Notes: a model not told the origin generated them from the sequence alone. 64,000 bases of DNA from Herbaspirillum aquaticum (GCF_002213425.1 NZ_NJGV01000002.1:372001-436000), one strand, 5' to 3'; counted from the stretch's first letter, positions 24,382 through 34,390 are shown. Numbers and translations are program-made.

Positions 24382-24411
24382 GTCCTACACGATCTTCATC
24401 TTCCTGCCGAC
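24382..24411 (+). promoter_or_regulatory. Bipartite stress element, copy 8 (cho)
   Basis: GTCCTACA (24382-24389), 17-bp spacer, CCGAC (24407-24411), in the 156-bp gap between ligD and cho. The first base differs from the usual T. Confidence 0.5.
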
Positions 24412-24507
24412 TGTGGCGCAAGAGGGCCAACTTCATAATCCACTTTAACTTGATGGTCCTGTCTTTGCGGGCCGTCTGCAACCTGACAGAGCACGCCTCG
24501 CCGTGAC

Positions 24508-25623
24508 ATGAACAACAAGAAGGATTTGGCCAGCGCCATGAATACCATCAGCCACCGCACTTCGCTGACCCAGCTGTTTACCCGCCCCCTGCAAGCCGTG
24601 ATGCCCGCCCTGATGCCCCAGGCATCGGCGGCGCTGCACACGGCCCAGCCGCGCAAGTTGCCCGCGGCGCTGGTGGACCGCTTGCTGGAGCAGGAAGACC
24701 AGCGCGGCATGCGCCATGCCCAATTGCGCCGCGCCACCTTCAATGCGCCACAGCCCGCAGCGCATCGCGCCGCCACCTTCAGCTATCCGCTGCACATTGA
24801 CCGCGCCAGCATCGAAGCCTTGCCGGCCGCCTGCGGCGTCTACATTTTGCGCGGAGTGAACGATCAGGCCCTTTACGTGGGCCGCAGCGTGAACCTGCGC
24901 AGCCGTGTGCTGGCCCATTTGCACAATCATGAAGAACAATTCCTGATCGGCCAGACGCGCCGTATCGAATGCCGCCGTACTGCCGGTGAACTGGGCGCGG
25001 TGTTGCTGGAGAACTGCCTGCTGCGCGACTTGCGCCCTTCGCACAACAAGAAGCAGCGCACCAAGCGCGGCCTGTTCACCCTGCGCCTGAACGCAGCTGG
25101 CCAGCCGCAAGTGGCGCAGGTCGAGGAACGTGAATTCAGCCGTGCCGAGAATCTGTTCGGTATCTACACCAGCGAGCGTGCCGCGCAGGAAGCGCTGCAA
25201 AAGATGGTGGAGCGTCACGGCCTGTGCTCCATCGCCACCGGCATGGAGCAGGCCGAGGGCTTCGGCATGGCCTGTTTCGGCCGCCAGATCCGCCGCTGCC
25301 GTGGTGCCTGCACCGGCGAGGAATCGCAAGAGCAGCACCAGCAGCGGCTGATGCAGGCCCTGGAAGACCTGCGCATCCTGCCCTGGCCTTACGCTGGCCC
25401 GATGGCGCTGGTGGAGCAGGGCGATGGCTGGCAACAGGTCCATGTGATCGATCATTGGCGCTATCTCGGTTCGCTGGACCGGGACAACCGCCAACTGGCC
25501 AGCCGCCCGGTGGCCAGCCTCAAGGGTTTCGACCTGGAAAGCTACAAGCTGCTGATCCAGCCCTATCTGCTGGGGCAACTGGAATTGCGTCCCTTGCCGG
25601 GCCTGCCGCTGGCGCAGGTCTGA
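24508..25623 (+). CDS. cho: Excinuclease Cho (UvrC-like GIY-YIG nuclease)
   Basis: A 371-residue GIY-YIG endonuclease. The nuclease domain starts at CGVYILRG (109-116), with YVGRSVNLRSRVLAHL (123-138). The UvrC-like tail has NLFGIYTSERAA and a Cys-rich RRCRGACTGEES segment. Cho makes the 3' incision in nucleotide excision repair at lesions UvrC handles poorly. About 85 N-terminal residues precede the usual start of the fold. The ATG at 24508 has no clear ribosome site; the Met at 24538 is an alternative. No LexA box was found upstream; a stress element was. Confidence 0.87.
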   Translation: MNNKKDLASAMNTISHRTSLTQLFTRPLQAVMPALMPQASAALHTAQPRKLPAALVDRLLEQEDQRGMRHAQLRRATFNAPQPAAHRAATFSYPLHIDRASIEALPAACGVYILRGVNDQALYVGRSVNLRSRVLAHLHNHEEQFLIGQTRRIECRRTAGELGAVLLENCLLRDLRPSHNKKQRTKRGLFTLRLNAAGQPQVAQVEEREFSRAENLFGIYTSERAAQEALQKMVERHGLCSIATGMEQAEGFGMACFGRQIRRCRGACTGEESQEQHQQRLMQALEDLRILPWPYAGPMALVEQGDGWQQVHVIDHWRYLGSLDRDNRQLASRPVASLKGFDLESYKLLIQPYLLGQLELRPLPGLPLAQV

Positions 25624-25722
25624 ACGCTGCTCTGCGGGCCGGCTTTGCCGGCCTTTGCGCTTTGGGCCTGGCCGCGAGGTCCGACTTCCTCTCCGTATCC
25701 TGCTTTTCTCCCCTTCGAACTG

Positions 25723-27090
25723 ATGCAACGACGATTCCCTTTCCCTGTCGCCGCCATCCTGCTGGCCGCTCCCTTGACCCTGACCTTGGCCCACGCGGCC
25801 GATAGCGGCGGATTCTGCGCCACTGACCAGACCCTGGACAAGGATCAACTGGCCGCCACTCTGATCCGTACCTACCCCGTGAGCACGGCTTATCTGTCGG
25901 TAGGCAAGGAGTCTGCCCCGCTGAACTCGCCGCGTGCATTGGTGACCTGGCTGCTGCAAAAGCGTGCTGCGGAGAAGGCAGCCGGGCAGGCTTGCACAGG
26001 AGACAGCTGCAACGTCGACCACATGGCCGCCGATGTGCAATCGCTGCTGGACGGCAAGGATGGCCGCTTCCAGCCCAGTGGCCGCAGCGACGCAGTAGCC
26101 TTTTTCCGTGACAACAGCCGCGTGGCGCTGCGCTGTACCACCCCAGGTGCGGCACTAACCTTGGCCCATGCTGACGCCGCCTTGCGCATGGGCGTGGCAC
26201 CGACCGCGCCCGCTACGCCAGTGGCGGGGCCGGCCACGCCCCCCGCTGCAGCAGCGACGCAGTCACAGCAGGCCAGCTGGATGGATCCGCTGCGCATTCG
26301 CGGCAATCCCGACCAGCTTTCCATCGACCATCGCGACAAGGCGGCATTCGCCTCGGTGGATCGTGCGCGTGTTGCGCTGGCCAATGACGATGTGGCACAG
26401 TCGCGCACCAATGATGTGGTGGTCTTTGCCGGGTATTCGCTGGACAAGCGGCCCATGGGCGAGCCGGGCAGTACTTATGAGGCGGTGCCTTATGTCGGTT
26501 TCAAGCAGAACCGGGTCACCAACTACGAGAGCGGCAATCCGGAGATCACCACCACGCGCACCAGCCAGGTCGGCATGCTGTCGGCCTTCCATTTCGCGCA
26601 TGCGGACACGGCCAATACCGAAGACCTGACGGCGCGTCCCGATTACCTGATCAACAATACCGATGGCAGCCGGCTGCTGACGGTCAACTTCACGCTCACG
26701 CCGGTGCGGCCGGGTGTGCTCAACGATTTCCTGCGCTGGAACAACGGGCTGGCGTTCAAGCCTATCCTGATCGGCCAGAGCCGCAACGGTATCTACATCA
26801 ACCGGGGCGATCCGGATGTGGTGGACCAGCATCGCGACTTCATCCGTCTGGGGGCGCAGGCGGGTTTCACGCTGTCCTCCACCAATCCGGCCTTGCCGTT
26901 TGATTTCACCACGACCTATACGGGATTGAAGGCCTTGCAGGGCAATCGCAGCATTCATTACTGGAAGTCGGTGCTGACCTACAACTTCAACCAGAACGTC
27001 GGCTTGAGCCTGGATTATTCGAATGGCTTGCTGCCCGATAGCGGGGATGCGGAGCGCAAGTGGGGGTTGGGAGTGTCCAGCAAGTTCTGA
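25723..27090 (+). CDS. Putative outer-membrane beta-barrel protein, family not recognised
   Basis: 455 residues from the ATG at 25723. It has a clear signal peptide (hydrophobic core FPVAAILLAAPLTLTL, cleavage after AHA) and a Pro/Ala-rich linker around residues 165-185. A C-terminal half with alternating strands ends in Phe (GLGVSSKF), the outer-membrane assembly signal. Cys in the N-terminal periplasmic part (GGFCATDQ, CTGDSC, LRCTTP) could form disulfides. I considered phospholipase A but did not see its active-site pattern. Convergent with the binding protein at 27215. Confidence 0.72.
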   Translation: MQRRFPFPVAAILLAAPLTLTLAHAADSGGFCATDQTLDKDQLAATLIRTYPVSTAYLSVGKESAPLNSPRALVTWLLQKRAAEKAAGQACTGDSCNVDHMAADVQSLLDGKDGRFQPSGRSDAVAFFRDNSRVALRCTTPGAALTLAHADAALRMGVAPTAPATPVAGPATPPAAAATQSQQASWMDPLRIRGNPDQLSIDHRDKAAFASVDRARVALANDDVAQSRTNDVVVFAGYSLDKRPMGEPGSTYEAVPYVGFKQNRVTNYESGNPEITTTRTSQVGMLSAFHFAHADTANTEDLTARPDYLINNTDGSRLLTVNFTLTPVRPGVLNDFLRWNNGLAFKPILIGQSRNGIYINRGDPDVVDQHRDFIRLGAQAGFTLSSTNPALPFDFTTTYTGLKALQGNRSIHYWKSVLTYNFNQNVGLSLDYSNGLLPDSGDAERKWGLGVSSKF

Positions 27091-27141
27091 CAGCGTCCGA
27101 TGGTTGGCCGCGCAGGATGTGCTGCGTCGCTTGCGACGGCA

Positions 27142-27198
27142 AAAAACAAAGCTTCATGCCGCAATATGGCGATATGACGATATGACGGCATGAAGCTT
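27142..27198 (-). terminator. Large hairpin terminator between convergent genes
   Basis: AAGCTTCATGCCG (27149-27161) and CGGCATGAAGCTT (27186-27198) form a perfect 13-bp stem. The loop contains the octamer CGATATGA twice plus a near copy. On the minus strand TTTGTTTTTT follows, 17 nt after the stop of the binding-protein gene. Confidence 0.82.
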
Positions 27199-27214
27199 CA
27201 ACCCTATTTGCTGC

Positions 27215-28018
27215 TTACTGGAAGGTGCTGGCCATCTTCGCCGGCAGCGGCACATTGAGCCATTTCTGCACGATGGCATTGAGTTCGCCGCTCTTCTTGG
27301 CGGCGCTCAGCACCTCGTTGACCTTGCCCAGCAAGGCGGCCTCGCCCTTGTTGAGGCCTACATTGCAGGCCGATTCCTGGATGATGTACTTGAGCACCGG
27401 CTTGTTGTTGGGCGCCTTTTCTGCCAGGGCATAGGCCACGAAGTCGCCCGTCCCCACCAGCTGAACCTGGCCCGAGACATAGGCCGAGATCATGGCATTG
27501 TTGTCCTCATAGCGCTTGATGGTGGCGCTCTTGGGGGCCGTGTCGGTCAGCTGCAGGTCCTGGAAGGTACCGCGCGCCACGCCCACGGTCTTGCCGGCCA
27601 GATCGGCTGGCCCGCTCACTGCCACGCTCGCCACACCAAACACGCTGTTGTTGTAGGGGGCATAGGGCTGGGAAAAATCGATCACCTTTTCGCGCTCGGC
27701 ATTCTTGCCCAGGGTGGAGATGACCAGGTCGGCCTTGTGGGTCTGCAGGTAAGCGATGCGGTTGGCGCTGGCCACCGGCACCAGTTGCACCTTGAGGCCC
27801 ATTTTCTGGGCGATCAGCTTGGCCACATCGATATCCAGTCCCTGCAATTGCAGGTCCGTATTGACTGAGCCGAAAGGCGCAAAGTCCTGCGGTACGCCGA
27901 TGCGGACCACGCCGGCCTTCTGGATGTCGGCCAGCGCATCGGCTTGTGCCGGCGCATTGGCGAGAATGCCCAGGCCGAGTGCAATCGAAAGGGCCAGCAG
28001 GCGGTGTTTGCATGTCAT
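27215..28018 (-). CDS. Amino-acid ABC transporter substrate-binding protein, orphan
   Basis: A 267-residue family 3 solute-binding protein. The signal peptide ends near ANAPAQA. The mature start reads AGVVRIGVPQDFAPFG, and the family segments LDIDVAKLIAQKMG and INFSQPY-like VIDFSQPYAPYN follow. It should bind a polar amino acid or a related compound in the periplasm. No permease or ATPase gene is adjacent, so it must pair with components encoded elsewhere. GAGGAGAC precedes the ATG. Confidence 0.88.
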   Translation of the reverse strand: MTCKHRLLALSIALGLGILANAPAQADALADIQKAGVVRIGVPQDFAPFGSVNTDLQLQGLDIDVAKLIAQKMGLKVQLVPVASANRIAYLQTHKADLVISTLGKNAEREKVIDFSQPYAPYNNSVFGVASVAVSGPADLAGKTVGVARGTFQDLQLTDTAPKSATIKRYEDNNAMISAYVSGQVQLVGTGDFVAYALAEKAPNNKPVLKYIIQESACNVGLNKGEAALLGKVNEVLSAAKKSGELNAIVQKWLNVPLPAKMASTFQ

Positions 28019-28078
28019 TGTCTTTGTCTCCTCGTATGATTATCAGCGCGCCGATGATACCCCGTATTACTTCGCGGT

Positions 28079-28735
28079 TCAGCCGGGCAGCGGCAAGACA
28101 CAATCCTCGGCAGCCAGATAGATGCGCTGTCCCGGCAAGGCATCGACACGATAGCCGCCCGTGAACGCGCCAAATGCCGGCAGCATCGCCCAGCGTCCAT
28201 CCACCACGAAGCAGGGCAGCCGCAAGCTGTCGCCCGCCGAGGACAGGCGATACACCGGATGCACATGGCCCACAATGGCAAAGGCCCCGTCCACCGTCTG
28301 CGGATGATGGCAGAACGCCAGCGGGCCGACCCGCCAGGGTTCATCGACCAGCTCCATGCCCAGTGCTTCTGGCGGATCACCCGCATGATGGTCGTGATTG
28401 CCGCGCACCAGCGTGAGCGTCAGTCCAGCGTTGCGGCTACGCCATTGCGCCAGTGCCGCGAGCGTTCCTGCAGCACGCCCGGCGCGGGCATGCAGGAAAT
28501 CCCCGAGGAACACGATATGACGCACTGCATGTTGCTGTACCAGCGCATCAATGGCCTCCAGGTTGGCGCGTGTCGTACCGTGCGGCACCGGAATGCCGCC
28601 GGCCCGAAAGGCGGCCGCCTTGCCGAAATGCACATCGGCCAGGATCAGCATGCCGCGCTCGCGCCACAGCAGGGCGCGTTCGGGCAGCATGGTCAGGATG
28701 GCGCCATCGGCATCGAAGCTGGGGTATTGCATCAT
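28079..28735 (-). CDS. pdeM: Ligase-associated DNA endonuclease PdeM (metallophosphoesterase)
   Basis: A 218-residue binuclear metallophosphoesterase. Metal motifs in order: LADVHFG (D34, H36), LGDFLH (D79), RGNHDHH (N113-H115 region), CHHP, and VGHVHP. Known homologues are manganese-dependent DNA endonucleases encoded with an ATP-dependent ligase, an Lhr-type helicase and an MBL exonuclease. It is the last gene of that cassette here; its ATG overlaps the helicase stop by 4 nt. Confidence 0.92.
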   Translation of the reverse strand: MMQYPSFDADGAILTMLPERALLWRERGMLILADVHFGKAAAFRAGGIPVPHGTTRANLEAIDALVQQHAVRHIVFLGDFLHARAGRAAGTLAALAQWRSRNAGLTLTLVRGNHDHHAGDPPEALGMELVDEPWRVGPLAFCHHPQTVDGAFAIVGHVHPVYRLSSAGDSLRLPCFVVDGRWAMLPAFGAFTGGYRVDALPGQRIYLAAEDCVLPLPG

Positions 28736-31299
28736 GCGGCAGTCTTGGGCTTGGCCTTGCGCCGGGTGGCGGGCTTGGCTTGTTCACGAGCGGGGGTCTT
28801 GTCGGCGGCACCTTCCAGATCGCGCAGCATGCGTGCGACGCGGTCCGCCAGCTTTTCGGTCGAGAGTTTTTCACGGAAGCGCTCCACCATCAGTGGCAGG
28901 GCAAACGGGGTAGGGCGCTCCAGTTGCACCAGCGTCATGGTGCGCGCACGCAGCTCGGCCAGGGTGCTGCGCAGGCGTTCCAGCTCCAGCTCCTGTTCCA
29001 GCACTTCACGCTGGGCCTGCGTGAGGAGCAGGTTGCTGGCGTCATGCTTGCGGAAGACTTCAAAGAACAGCGCCGAGGAGGCCTGCAACTGGCGCGCGCT
29101 CTTGTGCTGCCCCGGGTAGCCCTGGCTCACCAGTCCGGCAATCCTGGCGATCTCGCGGAAGCGCCGCTGCGACAGTTCAGTGGCGTTCAGGCTGGCGAGG
29201 ACATCTTCCAGCAGTTGGTCTTCGCTGAAGAGCGCCTGGGCCTGTTGCGGTGCCAGTCGATGCATCTCCACTTCCTCCGCCCCCAGCAATTCGAAACCAT
29301 AGTCGTTGACGGCAATCGAGAAGGTCGCCGCGCGCGTGCTGGCCAGGCGCCAGGCCAGCAGCGAGGCCAGCCCCATGTGCACCAGCCGGCCGGCGAAGGG
29401 ATAGAAGAACAGGTGATGGCCTTCGCGGCTCTTGAGGGCTTCCACCACCAGGCGCTCCCCGGTCGGCAGCGCCGACCAGGCGTCCTGCAGGGCCAGCAGG
29501 GGCTGCACGGCCTGCATTTCGGGACCGTCGAAATGCTGCTGTTCGGCTTGCTGCAGCCGGTCCAGCACGGCGTGCGCCAGGGTCGAGGACAAGGGCATGC
29601 GGCCGCCCTGCCAGCGCGGGACGGCCCCGCTGCCGGCGGTGCTGCGGCGTACCCAGGCGGTCATCTCATGCACCCGGACGAACTCCAGCACGCGGCCCCC
29701 GAAGAGGAAACGGTCACCCGGACGCAGCCGCGCGATGAAGCCTTCTTCAATGGTGCCGATGCGTCCGCCCTTCATGTACTGCACGTGCAGGCTGGCGTCG
29801 GCCACGATGGTGCCGATGTTCATCCGGTGCCGCCGCGCAATGGCCGGGACTTCCACGCGGTAGACGCCGTCTTCGCCCGGGGTGACGCGGTGATATTCGG
29901 GATAGGCGGTCAGGCTCTGGCCGCCGCGCACCACGAAGTCCAGCGCCCATTGCCACTGGTCCAGGCGCAAGTCCCGGTAGGACCAGGCCTGCCTGACCTC
30001 CGCGAACAAGGCATCGGCCTGGAAGCCGCCGCCCAGTGCGATGGTCACCAGATGCTGGACCAGCACATCCAGCGGTGTTTCCGGTACCGGCCGCTGCTCC
30101 ACGCGACCGGCCGCTACCGCATCCTGCGCCGCCACGGCTTCGACCAGTTCCAGGCTGTTGGTCGGCACCAGCGTGGCGCGCGAACTGCGGCCGGGCGAGT
30201 GGCCCGAGCGTCCGGCGCGTTGCAGCAGGCGGGCCACACCGCGCGGGCTGCCGATCTGCAGTACGCGTTCCACCGGTGTGAAGTCCACGCCCAAGTCCAG
30301 GCTGGAGGTACAGACCACGGCCTTCAAGCGCCCATCGCGCAAGCCGTGTTCGACCCAGTCGCGCACTTCACGGTCCAGCGAACCATGGTGTAACGCGATG
30401 ATGCCGGCCCAGTCCGGCCGGGCATCCAGCAGATTCTGGTACCAAAGTTCAGCCTGCGAGCGCGTGTTGGTGAAGACCAGCGTACTGCCGCTGGCCTCGA
30501 TCTCCGCGACCACCGCCGGCAGCATCTGCATGCCCAGGTGGCCGGCCCAGGCGAAGCGTGCCGGTTGCGGCGGCAAAAGGGTATCGATGACGATGCGCTT
30601 GCGCTGTTCGCCGCGCACCAGCACGCCCTGTTCGGCAGCGGTTGGGCCCAGCAGGGCTTGCAGCGATTGCTCCAGGTTGCCCAGCGTCGCCGACAGCCCC
30701 CAGACCACCATCCCCGGCCGCCAGCGCCGCAGCCGTGCCAGCGCCAGTTGCACCTGAACGCCGCGCTTGTTGCCCATCAGTTCGTGCCATTCATCGACGA
30801 TCACGGCATCGAGCCTGGCAAAACGTTGTTGGGCATCGGCTTGCGAGAGCAGCAGGGAAAGGCTTTCCGGGGTGGTCACCAAGGCCTGGGGCAAGGATTT
30901 CATCTGGCGCGCACGTTCACCGGAAGCCGTATCGCCGGTGCGCATGCCGGCCTGCCACTGCGGCAGCAGCTCGGCCAGCGGGGCTTGCAGGGCGCGCAAG
31001 GTATCGGCCGCCAGGGCGCGCATCGGGGTGATCCAGAGCACCCGCAGGCCGCTGGTGCTGGCTGGCAGCTCAGGCTGGCCCAGCCGGGGCTCGGCATGGA
31101 GCAGGGCACCGAACCAGACCGCATAGGTCTTGCCCGAGCCGGTGCCGGAATGCAGCAAGCCGCTCTTGCCCTGTACGGCCGCCTGCCAGACCGCGCGCTG
31201 GAAATCGAAGACCTCCCAGCCGCGCCGGGCGAACCAGCCCTCTGTCTGGGCCAGGGCAATCTCTTGGGTGGATCGGGATTTAGTCGTCTTGCGTGGCAC
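28732..31299 (-). CDS. Ligase-associated DEXH-box helicase (Lhr-Core type)
   Basis: An 855-residue superfamily 2 helicase with Walker A GTGSGKT (52-58), DEWH box (169-172), and a SAT-like motif (LSATLGN). Motif VI is [11 protein letters not shown], and a long Lhr-specific C-terminal region follows. Homologues are 3'-to-5' DNA translocases found with the ligase and nucleases of this cassette. It overlaps the ligase gene by 20 nt and pdeM by 4 nt, so the operon is translationally coupled. Confidence 0.94.
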   Translation of the reverse strand: MPRKTTKSRSTQEIALAQTEGWFARRGWEVFDFQRAVWQAAVQGKSGLLHSGTGSGKTYAVWFGALLHAEPRLGQPELPASTSGLRVLWITPMRALAADTLRALQAPLAELLPQWQAGMRTGDTASGERARQMKSLPQALVTTPESLSLLLSQADAQQRFARLDAVIVDEWHELMGNKRGVQVQLALARLRRWRPGMVVWGLSATLGNLEQSLQALLGPTAAEQGVLVRGEQRKRIVIDTLLPPQPARFAWAGHLGMQMLPAVVAEIEASGSTLVFTNTRSQAELWYQNLLDARPDWAGIIALHHGSLDREVRDWVEHGLRDGRLKAVVCTSSLDLGVDFTPVERVLQIGSPRGVARLLQRAGRSGHSPGRSSRATLVPTNSLELVEAVAAQDAVAAGRVEQRPVPETPLDVLVQHLVTIALGGGFQADALFAEVRQAWSYRDLRLDQWQWALDFVVRGGQSLTAYPEYHRVTPGEDGVYRVEVPAIARRHRMNIGTIVADASLHVQYMKGGRIGTIEEGFIARLRPGDRFLFGGRVLEFVRVHEMTAWVRRSTAGSGAVPRWQGGRMPLSSTLAHAVLDRLQQAEQQHFDGPEMQAVQPLLALQDAWSALPTGERLVVEALKSREGHHLFFYPFAGRLVHMGLASLLAWRLASTRAATFSIAVNDYGFELLGAEEVEMHRLAPQQAQALFSEDQLLEDVLASLNATELSQRRFREIARIAGLVSQGYPGQHKSARQLQASSALFFEVFRKHDASNLLLTQAQREVLEQELELERLRSTLAELRARTMTLVQLERPTPFALPLMVERFREKLSTEKLADRVARMLRDLEGAADKTPAREQAKPATRRKAKPKTAA

Positions 31300-32983
31300 G
31301 GTGCAGTTCTTTCAGATGAGGGTCGGCCGGCTGGCTGGCCGAAGGCCCCAGCAGGGCACGCAGGCTGGCCAGGGTATCGGCCTCTTCGACGGTCTTGTCC
31401 AGGCGCTGGCGCAGGATGCGCGGGAAACGCACCGCGATGCCCGCCTTGTGACGCGAGGACAGCGCGATGCCCTCGAAACCGATCTCGAAGACCATGCTCG
31501 GCTTGACGCTGCGCACCGGCCCGAATTTCTCGATGGTGGTCTTGCGGATGGCCTGGTCGACTACGGCAATCTCGGCATCGGTGAGGCCCGAATAGGCTTT
31601 GGCGAAAGGCACCAGCGAGCGCTGGCCGGTCTCGTCGGGGGCATTCCACACCGCGAAGGTGTAATCGGTGTAGAGCGAAGCGCGCCGGCCGTGCCCCGCC
31701 TGGGCGTAGATCAGCACGGCGTCGATGGAGTAGGGGTCGACCTTCCACTTCCACCAGGTGCCCACATTGCGGGTGCGGCCGATGCCGTAGTGCGCCTCCC
31801 TTTGCTTCAACATCATGCCTTCCACGCCGCGCTCGCGTGAGGTGGCGCGCAATTGCGCCAAGGCATCCCAGTTGGCCGCGGCAATCTGCGGCGCCAGCAT
31901 CAGCGCCGGTGCCGCACAAGACTGCAGCAGGGCTTCCAGCCGGGCGCGTCGTTCGTGCTGGGGCAGGCTGCGCAGGTCCTGGCCGTCCTGTTCCAGCAGG
32001 TCATAGGCGATCAGGCCGGCCGGGAGATCGGCCAGCAGCCGTGCCGTGAGCGTCTTGCGGCCGATGCGTTTCTGCAGGTCGGCGAAGGGGGCTACGCGGT
32101 CGGCCTGGGGGCCGGAATCGGGCAGCCGGATCACGATCTCGCCATCGATGACAGTGCCGTCCGGCAGGGCCAGTGTGGCCAATTCGGGGAAGCGGTCCGT
32201 GATCAATTCTTCGCCGCGCGACCACAGCCAGTTGCTGCCGTGGCGGCGTACCAGCTGGGCGCGGATGCCGTCGTATTTCCATTCCACCTGCCAGTCCGTG
32301 AGCGGGCCCAGTGTCTCGGGCGACTCCAGCAGGGGATGCGCGAGGAAGAAGGGATAGGGCTGGCCACCCTGCAATTGCGCATCCTGGCCCTCGGCCGGGG
32401 CAACCAGTTGCGCATAGCGCCCGGCATCGGGCCTGGCACGGCCGTCGGTCCAGCCTACCATGCGCTGCGCCACCAGCTTCGGATCCAGCTGCGCCACGGC
32501 GGCCAGGGCGCGCGTGACCAGCAGGCGCGACACGCCCACCCGGAAACCGCCGCCGATGAGCTTGGAGAGCAGGAAGCGCCCCTGCCAGTCCAACTCATCC
32601 CAGGCCGCAAACAGCGCGGCGCGGATGACCGCAGGATCGGCGCCGCGCAGGGGCGCGATGCGCTCTTCCATCCAGCGCGAAAGGCCCAAGTCGCTGCTGC
32701 CCTTGGGCGGCGGCAGCACGTGCGCGATGGTCTCGGCCAGGTCGCCCACGCTGTGATAGCACTCATCGAAAAGCCATTCGTCGATCTGCGCATAGTCCAT
32801 GGCGCATTGCTTGAGCAAGCCCGTGGGGACCGCCTGGCGCGGCTTGCCACCCGCCAGGAAGTAGACCGCCCAGGCCGCGTCGGCGGCGTCGGCGCGGCCG
32901 AAGTAGTCCTGCAGTGCGGCCAGCTTGCGGGTGGTCGAGGTGGTGGCGTCGAGCTCGGTGTAGAGGCGGGAAAATTCACGCAT
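31280..32983 (-). CDS. ATP-dependent DNA ligase of the ligase-associated cassette
   Basis: 567 residues from the ATG at 32983, where homologues start ([17 protein letters not shown]); the upstream open frame is a shadow. It has an N-terminal DNA-binding domain and an adenylation domain with nucleotidyl lysine K236 in [10 protein letters not shown]-terminal OB domain follows. It is distinct from LigD: no phosphoesterase or polymerase domains. Homologues have been linked to cisplatin and crosslink damage response. It overlaps the exonuclease by 8 nt and the helicase by 20 nt. Confidence 0.94.
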   Translation of the reverse strand: MREFSRLYTELDATTSTTRKLAALQDYFGRADAADAAWAVYFLAGGKPRQAVPTGLLKQCAMDYAQIDEWLFDECYHSVGDLAETIAHVLPPPKGSSDLGLSRWMEERIAPLRGADPAVIRAALFAAWDELDWQGRFLLSKLIGGGFRVGVSRLLVTRALAAVAQLDPKLVAQRMVGWTDGRARPDAGRYAQLVAPAEGQDAQLQGGQPYPFFLAHPLLESPETLGPLTDWQVEWKYDGIRAQLVRRHGSNWLWSRGEELITDRFPELATLALPDGTVIDGEIVIRLPDSGPQADRVAPFADLQKRIGRKTLTARLLADLPAGLIAYDLLEQDGQDLRSLPQHERRARLEALLQSCAAPALMLAPQIAAANWDALAQLRATSRERGVEGMMLKQREAHYGIGRTRNVGTWWKWKVDPYSIDAVLIYAQAGHGRRASLYTDYTFAVWNAPDETGQRSLVPFAKAYSGLTDAEIAVVDQAIRKTTIEKFGPVRSVKPSMVFEIGFEGIALSSRHKAGIAVRFPRILRQRLDKTVEEADTLASLRALLGPSASQPADPHLKELHRATQDD

Positions 32984-34037
32984 GGCCGGGTTCCTGCTCC
33001 TTCCCGGCCGCGCCCGGGGTGGGGCTGTCGTCTTTTTCTTCATCTCCGTATTCGGTGGCGAAGGCCCCGGCATCCAAGCCGTTCTGCCGCAGCCAGCGCA
33101 CCATGGTGGCCACCTGTCCGTGGGTAACGATGACACGCTCGGCCCCGGTGGCGCCGATGGCCTCATGCAATGCCGGCCAGTCCGCATGGTCGGAGAGGAT
33201 GAAGCCACGATCCACGCCGCGCCGACGGCGCGTGCCGCGCAGGCGCATCCAGCCGCTGGCGAAGGCATCGCTGTAGTCGCCGAAACGGCGGATCCAGGTC
33301 GAGCCGGCAGCAGAGGGTGGCGCGATCACCAAACTGCCCGCGTAGGCAGCCGCCTTGCCGCGTTTGCCGGCCTCGGCTTCGCCGACGGTGAGGGTGTCGG
33401 GCAAGCGGATGCCGGCTTCACGGTACAGCCGATTGAGCGGTTCCACCGCGCCGTGGCAGACGATGGGCCCGATGCTGGCATCGATACCGTGCAGGATGCG
33501 CTGCGCCTTGCCGAAGGAATAGCAGAACAGCACGCTGGCCCTTCCTTCTGCGGCGTTGTCGCGCCACCACTGGTTGATCTCTTCGAAGATGTCCCGTTGC
33601 GGCTGCCAGCGGTAGATCGGCATGCCGAAGGTGGATTCCGTGATGAAGGCGTGGCAGCGCACCGGCTCGAACGGGGCGCAGGTGCCGTCAGGCTCCAGCT
33701 TGTAATCGCCCGAGGCGACCCAGATGCGGCCTTCATGTTCCATGCGCAATTGCGCCGAACCCAGTACGTGGCCGGCCGGATGCAGGGACAGTTGCACACC
33801 GTTGTGGCTGATGCGCTCACCATAAGCCAGGGCTTGCAGGTTGATATCGGCACCCAGGCGCGCGCGCAGGATGCCCGCGCCCGGCGCGGCCGCCAGATAG
33901 TGGCCATGGCCCACGCGGGCGTGGTCGGCGTGGGCATGCGTGATGACGGCGCGCGCCACCGGGCGCCAGGGATCAATGTAGAAATCACCAGGCACGCAAT
34001 ACAAACCTTCCTTGCGTACCACGACCATGTCTTCCAT
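32976..34037 (-). CDS. Ligase-associated DNA exonuclease (MBL fold, SNM1/Pso2-like)
   Basis: 353 residues from the Met at 34037 (AAGGA upstream; homologues begin just before VVRKEGLYC); a Met at 34073 is also possible. The metallo-beta-lactamase motif HAHADH is followed by LHPAGHVLGSAQ and ILSDHADW. Homologues degrade DNA from ends and act in crosslink or end processing. First gene of the exonuclease-ligase-helicase-pdeM operon. The C-terminal 25 residues are a charged tail. Confidence 0.92.
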   Translation of the reverse strand: MEDMVVVRKEGLYCVPGDFYIDPWRPVARAVITHAHADHARVGHGHYLAAAPGAGILRARLGADINLQALAYGERISHNGVQLSLHPAGHVLGSAQLRMEHEGRIWVASGDYKLEPDGTCAPFEPVRCHAFITESTFGMPIYRWQPQRDIFEEINQWWRDNAAEGRASVLFCYSFGKAQRILHGIDASIGPIVCHGAVEPLNRLYREAGIRLPDTLTVGEAEAGKRGKAAAYAGSLVIAPPSAAGSTWIRRFGDYSDAFASGWMRLRGTRRRRGVDRGFILSDHADWPALHEAIGATGAERVIVTHGQVATMVRWLRQNGLDAGAFATEYGDEEKDDSPTPGAAGKEQEPGHA

Positions 34038-34390
34038 GCGGGTGGGGTCCTTGCTCTGCGTTGAAAAAACCATGCGGCACCGTTGTGCCGTGTCCGGCCG
34101 GCTTTGTCCATGCTTGGCACATTCTTGTCGCGGCTTTGCAGCGGGTTATATGAAGCCATCTGCAAAGGGGCCGACCTTTGCGACCTGCGGTCAGCTTAAT
34201 GGCAAGCGCATGCGCCGGCTGTCGGACCATGTCTTGCCTTTCTGTCAGCCAGCCAGCCGGACTGCCCTGCAAAACTTGATTTCCGTTTGCATTGCCGCAA
34301 CGCACAACCCCCATTATTTGGGTATGCTAGTCGTCAACTTAAAGCGGCATCTCGCCAAGCATCAACTCCAAAAGAATCACACGAATCCTC
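34038..34390. other. Divergent promoter region, ligase cassette and HDOD gene
   Basis: About 350 bp without a convincing gene. An inverted repeat, GCAAAGG (34162-34168) and CCTTTGC (34175-34181) around GGCCGA, lies about 125 nt before the exonuclease start. It could be an operator. I found no LexA box and no copy of the bipartite stress element here. Confidence 0.55.

Noticed and set aside
24440-24507. LexA box before cho
   Set aside because: CTGT and ACAG words are present but not at N8 spacing.
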